This document shows positions 44,467 to 51,855 of a stretch of 64,000 nt of DNA, in pieces; the stretch's first letter is position 1; each line of letters begins with the position of its first letter. The DNA is from an uncultured Clostridia bacterium. Lineage in GTDB: Bacteria > Bacillota > Clostridia > Monoglobales > Monoglobaceae. Made by a program: the position numbers and the translations under genes. Location: contig CANRNL010000011.1 in assembly GCA_947631965.1 (NCBI GenBank), positions 1 through 64,000 of the forward strand. Direction: 5' to 3'. The notes below the pieces were generated by a model. That model was given only the letters and a program-made list of their open reading frames with translations, was not told where the DNA came from and did not search any database.

Positions 44467-44985
44467 CTATAAAAACATCCGCGCTGTGATAACCGATGCG
44501 GTTATACCCACGAAGTCGGCTATAAGCGCGGCTTTTAAGGTGTGGCGGGTATTTTTTACGCCGACCGCTCCAAAGTACACCGCGAGAGTATAGAACGTGG
44601 TTTCGGTCGAGCCCATCATAACCGACGCAACTTTTCCGGCGGTTGAGTCCGCGCCCGAATTTAAAAAAATATCGTTCACTATCGCAAGGGACGCGCTCCC
44701 CGAAACGGGGCGCAGCAGGGCGAGCGGCAGCACCTCGTCGGGCATACCTATGCGGCTTGTCAGCGGACTTAAAAATCCGCCTATCATCTCGATTATTCCG
44801 GACGCGCGCAGCATCGAGATTGCAACCATAAGTCCGACGAGAGGCGCAATTATGCCAAACAGACTTTGTATGCCGTCCTTCGCGCCTTCAACAAAGCAGT
44901 CATACACGTTCACGCGTTTTATAATTCCGAACAGGATTATGCCGAAAATCATTACGGGTATCGCAAGAGCGGAAATCAGCTTCAC
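44467..44985 (-). CDS. spmB: Spore maturation protein B
   Basis: 172-aa integral membrane protein of the nucleoside-recognition (Gate) domain family; with SpmA it is needed for spore core dehydration. Gate-domain features FVEGAKDGIQSLFGIIAPLV near residue 30, PLALLRPVSGSASLAIVNDI near 88 and MMGSTETTFYTLAVYFGAVG near 122. Starts at GTG 44985 with AAAGGAGG 8 nt upstream; the GTG overlaps the TGA of spmA (GTGA). A longer frame upstream lacks a usable start and would overlap spmA. Confidence 0.92.
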   Translation of the reverse strand: MKLISALAIPVMIFGIILFGIIKRVNVYDCFVEGAKDGIQSLFGIIAPLVGLMVAISMLRASGIIEMIGGFLSPLTSRIGMPDEVLPLALLRPVSGSASLAIVNDIFLNSGADSTAGKVASVMMGSTETTFYTLAVYFGAVGVKNTRHTLKAALIADFVGITASVITARMFL

Positions 44986-45560
44986 AGCCTTTTCCTCCTT
45001 TGAAACAGCTTTGCCGCCGTTATACCCGCCGCAAGCGCGCATATGCCGCTTATCCAGACCGGCACTATTATCGCGCTCGCCTCCGCCGAGCCGAAGCTCT
45101 GACGCAGGGATATTACGGTGGTGGGGATAAGCTGGAGCGACGCGGTGTTGATTACCGCAAACATACACATTTCGTCCGATGCGTCGCCGCGAAAACCGTT
45201 TTTGCGGTCAAGCTCACGCATTGCGGCAATTCCGAGCGGAGTCGCCGCGTTACCCATACCGAGCAGGTTCGCGACGATATTCATAACTATCGCGCCTACC
45301 GCCGCGTCGGTTTTATTGAGTGCCGGAAACAAAAATCGTATTACTGGACGCATAATCCGCGCGATACGGTCGATAAGTCCGGCGCGTTCCCCTATTTTCG
45401 CAAGCCCCGTCCATAAACACATAATACCAAGCAGAGATACGCACAGCGTAACCGCGCCCGTCGCGCCGTCCACCGCCGCCGCCGCGACCTCGTTTATGCG
45501 ACCCGTGAAAAATCCCGCTATGAGCGACAGGAGTATCATTCCGCTCCATATATAGTTCAT
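44982..45560 (-). CDS. spmA: Spore maturation protein A
   Basis: 192-aa membrane protein, Gate-domain family. MNYIWSGMILLSLIAGFFTG start, VDGATGAVTLCVSLLGIMCL near 32, VGAIVMNIVANLLGMGNAAT near 85, MCMFAVINTASLQLIPTTVI near 130. Partner of SpmB, overlapping by 4 bp. The start may be ATG 45560 or TTG 45563. The ribosome binding site AGAGGTG lies in the 3' arm of a CCTCTTA/TAAGAGG hairpin (45573-45598), which could restrict initiation. Confidence 0.92.
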   Translation of the reverse strand: MNYIWSGMILLSLIAGFFTGRINEVAAAAVDGATGAVTLCVSLLGIMCLWTGLAKIGERAGLIDRIARIMRPVIRFLFPALNKTDAAVGAIVMNIVANLLGMGNAATPLGIAAMRELDRKNGFRGDASDEMCMFAVINTASLQLIPTTVISLRQSFGSAEASAIIVPVWISGICALAAGITAAKLFQRRKRL

Positions 45561-45627
45561 CAACGGACATCACCTCTTATAAATTTATATGTAAGAGGCT
45601 TGTATTTTAATTCTTTTCTTAACGCCG

Positions 45628-45664
45628 AAAAAAATGACAGGAACCTTACGGATACCCGTCATTT
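45628..45664 (-). terminator. Terminator of the 70-aa XRE gene
   Basis: Imperfect AATGACGGG/CCTGTCATT stem followed by seven T on the minus strand, overlapping the last codons. Confidence 0.65.
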
Positions 45665-45871
45665 CGGAGGATACGGCTTTTGAATGTTGGTAAGTCCCAA
45701 AATATAGTCAACCGAGGTGTTATAAAATTTCGCGAGCTTGATTAACGCGTCGATGGGAATTTGACGCTGACCGTTCTCGTATTGCGAATAGGTATTTTGC
45801 TTAATATTCAAAAGCTCCGCGATACGGTTTTGCGTCAGGTCGGCATCCTCTCTCAAATCTCTTATTCTCAT
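45659..45871 (-). CDS. XRE-family repressor-like regulator (70 aa)
   Basis: HTH at residues 3-58: MRIRDLREDADLTQNRIAEL, then LNIKQNTYSQYENGQRQIPI and LAKFYNTSVDYILGLTN, the usual phage/plasmid-repressor layout without any extra domain. GAGG precedes the ATG. It is divergent from a consensus promoter at 45930-45958 that carries three evenly spaced 15-bp operators, one of which (45914-45928) also lies in its own promoter region, so dual auto- and cross-control is likely (inference). A small immunity or toxin-type module or prophage relic is possible. Confidence 0.85.
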   Translation of the reverse strand: MRIRDLREDADLTQNRIAELLNIKQNTYSQYENGQRQIPIDALIKLAKFYNTSVDYILGLTNIQKPYPPK

Positions 45872-45913
45872 AACCTCAAATCCTTTGGATAAATGATATT
45901 GTAATTATAAAAT

Positions 45914-45979
45914 ATCTCAAAATAAGATATTGACAAACATCTCTAATTGAGATATAATCATTTTATCTCGATATGAGAT
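45914..45979 (+). promoter_or_regulatory. Rightward promoter with three operators
   Basis: TTGACA (45930-45935), 17-bp spacer, TATAAT (45953-45958). Three sites of the form ATCTC-N5-GAGAT: 45914-45928 (one mismatch), 45939-45953 (perfect, between -35 and -10) and 45965-45979 (perfect, at the start site); centres are 25-26 bp apart. Confidence 0.85.
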
Positions 45980-46055
45980 AAAACATTCAATGAATTAAGT
46001 ACGCGCCGCAAAAGAGGGAACGGCGGACAAAATCCAAACACGGGGAGTAAGCGGA

Positions 46056-46224
46056 ATGTTAAGGCGAAGAATACAAAAAAGACCCGTCGCACGAGCTTAT
46101 CTTATATAAGCTCAAAGACGAGAACTACGGCTGGTCTATGCCCTACAACAGCCCGTACCACCTGTATTATTTTAAAATATATTACGGTCTTGACCCCTCC
46201 GTCGAGATAAACTGGCAAGATTAA
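46056..46224 (+). pseudogene. Frameshifted small ORF under the three-operator promoter
   Basis: From ATG 46056 (GGGGAG 8 nt upstream) the frame reads MLR and shifts to a stop after 17 codons, but from GGC 46063 a second frame stays open to TAA 46224, reading GEEYKKDPSHELILYKLKD, NYGWSMPYNSPYHLYYFKIY and ending SVEINWQD. Removing one A of the AA at 46061-46062 joins them into a 55-aa protein. The codons and aromatic-rich composition look like true protein. A real mutation, a sequence error or slippage are all possible. Family not recognised. Confidence 0.55.
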
Positions 46225-46299
46225 ATATGCGTCGTTGTATAAAAGACGGAATAATTGTAAACAATAGCCGTATATTACAGAAAAAGGGGCGGCATTAAA

Positions 46300-46602
46300 A
46301 TGTTGACAAAAAATTCAAGACGGGTCATAATCATCGACAAAGTTAAATCCGATATGATAGAGCAGGCTATTTTTATACTTAAAGGCAGCGAGGGCGACGA
46401 CGCGCTTGTGGAATGTGGGATTGTGGCGGAGGCACAGGGTATAATCGAAAATTATATCAGGAAAATGAACAAAATACGCGCGGGAGAGCGTGCGGCACGG
46501 CTGCGCGCCGAAAAAAAGAAGTCGTTTATCCCGTACCTCGTAATCACCTCCGCCGCCATGATGCTGTTTGCGCTCGCGATATATGCCGTGGGAATAATGT
46601 AA
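46300..46602 (+). CDS. Small tail-anchored membrane protein
   Basis: 100 aa. N-terminal soluble part (RRVIIIDKVKSDMIEQAIFI ... GIVAEAQGIIENYIRKMNKI), a basic stretch GERAARLRAEKKKS, and one C-terminal membrane helix at about 76-98 (YLVITSAAMMLFALAIYAVG). No family recognised. AAAAAGGGGCGG precedes the ATG by 8 nt. It could be read from the three-operator promoter 340 bp upstream or from its own. A terminator shared with convergent recO follows immediately. The remaining sequence at 45980-46055 and 46225-46299 holds nothing identifiable. Confidence 0.7.
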   Translation: MLTKNSRRVIIIDKVKSDMIEQAIFILKGSEGDDALVECGIVAEAQGIIENYIRKMNKIRAGERAARLRAEKKKSFIPYLVITSAAMMLFALAIYAVGIM

Positions 46603-46603
46603 A

Positions 46604-46635
46604 AATTCGCCTCCGAGCGTTTTCGGAGGCGAATT
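46604..46635. terminator. Bidirectional terminator shared with recO
   Basis: AATTCGCCTCCGA/TCGGAGGCGAATT stem with a 6-nt loop, between two convergent stops. Confidence 0.88.
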
Positions 46636-46637
46636 AT

Positions 46638-47387
46638 TTATATTCCGAGCGTTTTAATATAATTAAGCGTTTTGAAGCGATGTCCTATCTGGATTTCAAA
46701 ATACCGCTCGCTTATCTCTCCGAGATAGCGCAGAGCGTCGTCGGATATTGAGAACGAAAAGATTTTTTTCGGGTCGGCGGTACATATATACTCAATAACG
46801 TCTCGGCAAAAGTCGTTTATTTCGGCGCAGTCGGGCATACCCTCGGCGCACTCGGCGCAGTACGACGAACCGTCGCGCAGACCGAACCGCACCAAACCGT
46901 CGGGTCTGCCGCAGCCGCCGCAGTTTTCAAGGTCGGGCATATATCCCTCCACCGCAAGCGCGCGAAGCTCAAAAACCAGCTTGATTTTTTTGCGCGGCAT
47001 TTTATTTTTGCACAGCAGAAACAAACTGTTCAAAAGCAGCTGCAAAAGCTCGGCGGCGTCGGTATTTTCGGTGGTGATTTTGTTGGCGGCTTCGGCAAAA
47101 TACGCGGCGTAGGACAGATTTTCAAGAGAATCCTGAAGCGCGCCGAACGGCTCTGTAATAGAGGTTTCGTTAACGCGCATAAGCGACTTGTCGCCGCTTT
47201 TGTAAAGCACAAATTTGTTGTACGAAAAAAGTCGGGCGGAGGTAAACTTTGAGCGTCCGCCGTTTCCGCCTCGGTTGACCACGGCGGAAATTTTGCCCAT
47301 ATCGCGGGTTATGATTGTAAGTATATTCGAAAAATCTCCGTATTTGACCGATTTTGTTATAAGTCCCTCGGTTTCGATAAGCGCCAC
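46638..47387 (-). CDS. recO: DNA repair protein RecO
   Basis: 249 aa; recombination mediator that works with RecR to load RecA on SSB-coated DNA. N-terminal OB fold (TEGLITKSVKYGDFSNILTI, residues 6-25), a helical middle and a zinc-finger-type CGGCGRPDGLVRFGLRDGSS...CAEC near 145-170. Starts at GTG 47387 with GTGGTGA 6 nt upstream. Order phoH-ybeY-era-yqzL-recO is the standard one in Bacillota. Confidence 0.94.
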   Translation of the reverse strand: MALIETEGLITKSVKYGDFSNILTIITRDMGKISAVVNRGGNGGRSKFTSARLFSYNKFVLYKSGDKSLMRVNETSITEPFGALQDSLENLSYAAYFAEAANKITTENTDAAELLQLLLNSLFLLCKNKMPRKKIKLVFELRALAVEGYMPDLENCGGCGRPDGLVRFGLRDGSSYCAECAEGMPDCAEINDFCRDVIEYICTADPKKIFSFSISDDALRYLGEISERYFEIQIGHRFKTLNYIKTLGI

Positions 47388-47470
47388 TTCGTTTCACCAC
47401 ACAATCGCTTTTTGTCTGTTAAGATAATTTTAACACACGGGCGCATTTTGTGCAAGACGCTTATTCATAC

Positions 47471-47515
47471 AACCACCCGCCCGCAGATGTTACGCGGGCG
47501 GGTGGTTTGTTTTTT
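47471..47515. terminator. Strong hairpin between yqzL and recO
   Basis: AACCACCCGCCCGC/GCGGGCGGGTGGTT stem. T-run is on the plus-strand side (TTGTTTTTT), so on the minus strand it may act as a partial terminator or processing site before recO. Confidence 0.6.
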
Positions 47516-47687
47516 ACACTCCGGCGGGAAGGTCCTCCTTTTGCGCGGGAGACTTACCGCCCGAAAAAGTATTCCTGTTTTCCGTACTATCAGTAATTTG
47601 CGCGCCTCGGTCGTCCTTCAGCGCGAGATATATGTTTATATCACCTGTTTTTTCAAACAATTCCCATGAAAATTTTTCAAAATCCAT
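47514..47687 (-). CDS. yqzL: YqzL-family small protein
   Basis: 57 aa. N-terminal MDFEKFSWELFEKTGDINIY is the YqzL family signature (W-x-L-F-x-x-T-G-x-x-x-x-Y-L), followed by a polar tail ending QKEDLPAGV. GGGAG lies 9 nt before the ATG. Function unknown; the family is defined by its position between era and recO in Bacillota, which holds here. Too short for most gene callers. Confidence 0.85.
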   Translation of the reverse strand: MDFEKFSWELFEKTGDINIYLALKDDRGAQITDSTENRNTFSGGKSPAQKEDLPAGV

Positions 47688-47764
47688 AACTCAACACTCC
47701 CATTTTTATTCTACGCGTATAAATTTAGGTTGTGTATTTGGGATTTTATATATTCAGGAAAATT

Positions 47765-48649
47765 TTATTCAAAGCCGACGTCGCGGATAAAATTCTCGCG
47801 GTTGCGCCAGTCCTCTTTTACCTTGACCCACAGTTCAAGATACACCTTCGCGCCCAAAAAGCGCTCTATATCCTGCCTCGCGCGCCTGCCTATATCTTTA
47901 AGCTTCTCGCCGCCCTTGCCGATTATTATGCGCTTATGGCTCGGCTTTTCGCAATATATTACCGCCGAAATTTCGTAAAGCCCGTCGTCGCGCTCGGACA
48001 TTTTTTCGACCGAGACCGCGATGCCGTGCGGCACCTCGCGGTTTAAAAGGCGCAGCGCCTTTTCGCGTATCATCTCCGCCGCAATTTGACGTTCGGGCTG
48101 GTCTGTCACCGCGTCGCTTTCAAAATATTTTGGACCCTCCGGCAGATAGCTCTCCACAAGCGACAAAAGCTCGTCCACATTGATTCCCTTTTGCGCCGAG
48201 ATAGGAATTATCTCCGCAAAGTCGCAGATTCCGCGCAGCTTGTCGATAATGGGCAGTAGGTCCGCCTTATTTATCGTATCGACCTTGTTTATCGCCAAAA
48301 TGACGGGTGCGCCTCCGCGCTCCAGCCCCGACAGCGCGCGCTTCTCCTTTTCAAGCTCGTTTTCGTATATTCCGCAGTCTATGACATAAATAAGCACGTC
48401 AATTCCCTCGACCGCAGAGGAAATATACTTTTCCATACGCTCGCCGAGCTTGTTGTGCGGCTTGTGTATGCCGGGCGTGTCAATAAAAATCGCCTGACAT
48501 TCCTCGGTGGTGTGTATTCCGAGAATTTTGGTACGGGTGGTCTGAGGCTTGTTTGAAACAATAGCCACCTTCTCGCCCACTATTTTATTTAAAAGCGTTG
48601 ACTTCCCCGCGTTGGGGCGTCCAGTTATTGCAACAAATCCGGATTTCAT
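47765..48649 (-). CDS. era: GTPase Era
   Basis: 294 aa; essential GTPase that binds the 3' end of 16S rRNA during 30S assembly. G1 GRPNAGKSTLLNKIVGEK near residue 9, G3 DTPGIHKPHNKLG near 58, G4 NKVD near 122, and the C-terminal KH domain with IIGKGGEKLKDIGRRARQDI near 240. ATG overlaps the TGA of ybeY (ATGA). Confidence 0.97.
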   Translation of the reverse strand: MKSGFVAITGRPNAGKSTLLNKIVGEKVAIVSNKPQTTRTKILGIHTTEECQAIFIDTPGIHKPHNKLGERMEKYISSAVEGIDVLIYVIDCGIYENELEKEKRALSGLERGGAPVILAINKVDTINKADLLPIIDKLRGICDFAEIIPISAQKGINVDELLSLVESYLPEGPKYFESDAVTDQPERQIAAEMIREKALRLLNREVPHGIAVSVEKMSERDDGLYEISAVIYCEKPSHKRIIIGKGGEKLKDIGRRARQDIERFLGAKVYLELWVKVKEDWRNRENFIRDVGFE

Positions 48650-49131
48650 CTTTTCAGTTCCATTTCCTCCAAAATTTTTTCCTGAAGCGAGAACATCTCC
48701 CGCTCCTCGTCCTCTTCCATATGGTCGTAGCCGTACAGATGAAGCATCGAATGAACGGTCAAAAAGCCGACCTCGCGGAGCAGCGAGTGACCGTACTCCT
48801 CCGCCTGAGCCGCCGCGCGTTCGAGGGAAATCACTATGTCGCCGAGCATAACCTCGCCGTTTTCGCTCTCGTCGACCGTGTCCACATTCGCACGCCTGTC
48901 CGCGTCAAACTCAATGAGCGGAAAGGATAGCACGTCTGTGGCGCGGTCAATCCCGCGATGGTCGCGGTTGAGGGCGCGTATATTTTCGTTGTCGGTCAGC
49001 ATAACGCTTACCTCTATGTTTTCGCCGAACTCACCGACCTTCGCCGCCGCGCGTACCGCCCTTTTGATTACCGCCGGTATTTCGTCCGTGACTGTCAGCT
49101 TGTCCTGTTCATTTAATATTTCCGTTGTCAT
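48646..49131 (-). CDS. ybeY: Endoribonuclease YbeY (rRNA maturation factor)
   Basis: 161-aa zinc-dependent endoribonuclease acting in 16S rRNA 3'-end maturation and ribosome quality control. NREHRGIDRATDVLSFPL-type strand (here NRDHRGIDRATDVLSFPL) near residue 55 and the zinc motif HSMLHLYGYDHMEEDEERE (H-x3-H-x5-H) near 128. ATG 49131 is preferred, with GGAAGG 7 nt upstream; the gene overlaps the end of phoH by 23 bp. Confidence 0.95.
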   Translation of the reverse strand: MTTEILNEQDKLTVTDEIPAVIKRAVRAAAKVGEFGENIEVSVMLTDNENIRALNRDHRGIDRATDVLSFPLIEFDADRRANVDTVDESENGEVMLGDIVISLERAAAQAEEYGHSLLREVGFLTVHSMLHLYGYDHMEEDEEREMFSLQEKILEEMELKR

Positions 49132-50131
49132 ATGTGCGCCTTCCGTATCTGTTTCCCGCGCGGCGCGCCTGCACGCGCTCGCGGTCAAGAGCCTTTTTCT
49201 CATATGCTTTTACTATCTTCTGCACGAGCGGATGCCTTATCACGTCCCGCTCGCTCAAATGAATAAATTCCACGCCTTCGATATTTTTAAGGACTATCTC
49301 CGCATCTTTAAGTCCCGAAGTCTTGTCCGACGGCAAGTCTATCTGAGTTATGTCGCCGGTCACGACTATGCGCGACGAAAAGCCCATTCGGGTCAGAAAC
49401 ATTTTCATCTGTTCGGGCGTGGTGTTTTGCGCCTCGTCCAGTATTATAAACGCGTCGTCGAGGGTGCGCCCGCGCATATACGCAAGCGGAGCGACCTCTA
49501 TCTGCCCGCGCTCTATGTTTTTGTGAAACGTCTCGCCGCCGAGCATATCTCCGAGCGCGTCATAGAGCGGTCTTAGGTAAGGGTCAACCTTGTCCTGCAT
49601 ATCGCCGGGCAAAAAACCGAGTTTTTCGCCCGCCTCGACTGCGGGACGGGTCAGAATTATCTTGTTTACATTTTTCTTTTTGAAAGCCGCGACCGCCGCC
49701 GCGACCGCGAGATACGTCTTGCCCGTACCCGCCGGACCTATGCCGAACACAATAGGATTTTTTTCAATCGCTTCAAGATATTTTTTCTGTCCGACGGTTT
49801 TCGCCTTGATAGGATTTCCGCGCGCGGTAACGCATACGCAGCCCTGCCCCAGCTCCGCGAGTTCCTCCTCGCTGCCGCTCTCGCAGTGCGACATAACATA
49901 CCGCACCTCCTGCTCGGCTATTACCGTGCCGCTCTTCGCCATACCTATAAGGTTTTGGATGGTTTTGACCGCCTTTTCGACGTTCTCCGCATCGCCGCCA
50001 ATTTTTATTTCGGAGCCGCGGTTTATTACGGCAACGTCAAACTCCTTTTCGATAAGCTTGACGTTGCTGTCAAAGCTGCCGAAAAGATTTATTAAAAGCT
50101 CCATACTTTCAACTTCAATATATCGTTCCAT
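49109..50131 (-). CDS. phoH: PhoH-family ATPase
   Basis: 340 aa. N-terminal KH-like region (residues 1-95), then a P-loop ATPase: Walker A GIGPAGTGKTYLAVAAAVAA near 130, ILTRPAVEAGEKLGFLPGDM near 160, Walker B AFIILDEAQNTTPEQMKMFL near 225, RMGFSSRIVVTGD near 248. Thought to act with YbeY in RNA metabolism. ATG 50131 follows a GGAAG; the in-frame TTG at 50149 lies upstream of it. 25 bp after yqfD. Confidence 0.94.
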   Translation of the reverse strand: MERYIEVESMELLINLFGSFDSNVKLIEKEFDVAVINRGSEIKIGGDAENVEKAVKTIQNLIGMAKSGTVIAEQEVRYVMSHCESGSEEELAELGQGCVCVTARGNPIKAKTVGQKKYLEAIEKNPIVFGIGPAGTGKTYLAVAAAVAAFKKKNVNKIILTRPAVEAGEKLGFLPGDMQDKVDPYLRPLYDALGDMLGGETFHKNIERGQIEVAPLAYMRGRTLDDAFIILDEAQNTTPEQMKMFLTRMGFSSRIVVTGDITQIDLPSDKTSGLKDAEIVLKNIEGVEFIHLSERDVIRHPLVQKIVKAYEKKALDRERVQARRAGNRYGRRTYDNGNIK

Positions 50132-50156
50132 ACAATCTTCCGTTCGCAAATATAAT

Positions 50157-51383
50157 TTAATTATTGTCAGTTACATAATACGACAACAAGTCCACTTTGT
50201 CAATCAAAACTTGTTTTGCGATATTCTCTCTGCACTCATATTTTACGCTCACCAAAACATTTCCGTTTGCGAGCATAAAGTGTTCCTGCTCCGTGCCTAT
50301 AACCTCCGCGCCTTCGGGCAGCTCGGCGTTTAAAAGCTCTTTAAGCCGCTCTGCTCCGTAGGATATGGCTTCATCCTCGCTTCGGCTCGCTTTGACCGAG
50401 GTTTGCTCCCTATAGCAGTCCTTTGTCACAAACACCGACGGCAAAGACTCCTGCGGCGCACGGTATTCGCTTTTGCTCACGCTCTCGTCGTAGTATTCAA
50501 ACGGCGCGTTTCGGCTCAGATAAAGCGGAATTTTAAGACCCATTATACTCACGGTATAACGGTTTTTGACTTTGCCGGTATCCTCCCGTATTTCGTATTC
50601 TAGCGCGACCTCGGTGGACTTTTCGTACTGAGTTTTGGCGTAAACCTCTCCGAAGGCGTGAACCAGTCTCGCGCCCTTCGACGAGCTGTCCATAACTCCG
50701 CTGACGAGCAGGTCCCCATCCTCAACGCCGTCGCCGACGTTTACCATACTTTGTCCTTCGCGCGCGTCTATCTCTATGATTTCGCCGCTTTTCGCCGCGA
50801 CTATGTTGCAGGGTGTGTCCTTGTCAATTTTTTCCGCCGCCGCAAGACGTTCCTTTATTTCGATATAGACCCGCGACCCGCGTATATTTATTCCCGTCCA
50901 GGCAACTTTGTCGTATTTTATCATAATTCGGTTCTGAAGCTCGTCGGTATCTATATCGCTAAGCGGTGTGCCGAGCTTAACTCCGAACTCCGCGATACCG
51001 CTCATAATTTCTTCCGGATTCATCTTTTCGCAGCCCGTTATGTCTATTCCCATAACGTGGCTTGTCGCATACCAAAACAGCGCCGCGGCAAAAACAAGAG
51101 CAATAAGCGCGAAGCGGCGGCGTTTATAGCGTTTAAGCCAAAATAACAGACCCCGCCGCGCCGTTATTCGAACGCGTGTTCGCGTTTTAAACGCCACGCT
51201 TCTTATCCGCATAAATGCGCGAACCGATATTTTGGCGGTTATGCGCTCGCTTCCCGTGCGTTTTATATCGCGCAGAAGAATACCGCGCCGCGCGCATATG
51301 TTTATAAAGCGCTCCAAAAAGCAGCCCTCGGCGCTTATTATCAGATAACCTCTTATGTAGTTTATGATATTTGCAATAAACAA
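50157..51383 (-). CDS. yqfD: Sporulation protein YqfD
   Basis: 408-aa membrane protein of the mother-cell sporulation programme. YIRGYLIISAEGCFLERFIN near residue 10 is the family start; one membrane helix at about 92-108 (RRFALIALVFAAALFWYATS); the extracytoplasmic remainder contains the POTRA-like ITGCEKMNPEEIMSGIAEFG near 115 and AAKSGEIIEIDAREGQSMVN near 190. Starts at TTG with AGGAGAG 8 nt upstream. Downstream of yqfC, as in Bacillus, where both are sigma-E-dependent. Confidence 0.92.
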   Translation of the reverse strand: MFIANIINYIRGYLIISAEGCFLERFINICARRGILLRDIKRTGSERITAKISVRAFMRIRSVAFKTRTRVRITARRGLLFWLKRYKRRRFALIALVFAAALFWYATSHVMGIDITGCEKMNPEEIMSGIAEFGVKLGTPLSDIDTDELQNRIMIKYDKVAWTGINIRGSRVYIEIKERLAAAEKIDKDTPCNIVAAKSGEIIEIDAREGQSMVNVGDGVEDGDLLVSGVMDSSSKGARLVHAFGEVYAKTQYEKSTEVALEYEIREDTGKVKNRYTVSIMGLKIPLYLSRNAPFEYYDESVSKSEYRAPQESLPSVFVTKDCYREQTSVKASRSEDEAISYGAERLKELLNAELPEGAEVIGTEQEHFMLANGNVLVSVKYECRENIAKQVLIDKVDLLSYYVTDNN

Positions 51384-51414
51384 TACCGTTTCTCTCCTAT
51401 TTTGTTCTTGGCTT

Positions 51415-51717
51415 TTATCGTACCTGACGCTGCTCGAATGTCAAGGAGCAAACGCTTCCCGCCACATACAAAAGCTCCTGCGTCAAGACCTTTATTTCCA
51501 TATTTTTACCGCAAAAACAAACGTTCAGCCTGCCCGCGTTTATCCTTATCAGGTCGCTTCCGTATTCGGTTATGCCTTTATAATTTTCAACTATAAATTC
51601 ACGATTTCCGATAAGCGTGATTTTTGCGTCGCCCGAAAGCTCAAAGAAAGCGGACGCCTTTTCGCGGATTCCGCCGTCGTTCGGTGTGCCGTCGCCGTCT
51701 TTTTTCAATGCCATCAT
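51415..51717 (-). CDS. yqfC: Sporulation protein YqfC (YabP/YqfC family)
   Basis: About 100 aa. FFELSGDAKITLIGNREFIV near residue 25, ENYKGITEYGSDLIRINAGR near 45, LNVCFCGKNMEIKVL near 66, then LLYVAGSVCSLTFE: the YabP/YqfC beta-rich fold. The start is uncertain: ATG 51717 or 51714 with AAAGG about 9 nt upstream, or TTG 51708 with GGAG 9 nt upstream. Its product acts in the mother cell with YqfD. A sigma-E-like promoter lies at 51754-51782. Confidence 0.88.
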   Translation of the reverse strand: MMALKKDGDGTPNDGGIREKASAFFELSGDAKITLIGNREFIVENYKGITEYGSDLIRINAGRLNVCFCGKNMEIKVLTQELLYVAGSVCSLTFEQRQVR

Positions 51718-51753
51718 CTCCAAAAACCTTTGCGCCAACGCGTCTCAAAAGTA

Positions 51754-51782
51754 ATTTTATGCTAAAAGCTTTAATAAAATGA
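51754..51782 (-). promoter_or_regulatory. Candidate sigma-E promoter of yqfC-yqfD
   Basis: Minus-strand TCATTTT (51776-51782), 14-bp spacer, CATAAAAT (51754-51761); 6 of 7 and 7 of 8 matches to the sigma-E consensus. Confidence 0.55.
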
Positions 51783-51855
51783 TAACATAGCGCCTATTAT
51801 TCGATAAGGCGCTCCATGTTCGGACTTTAAATTTCTTTGACGGGAGAAAATTTTT

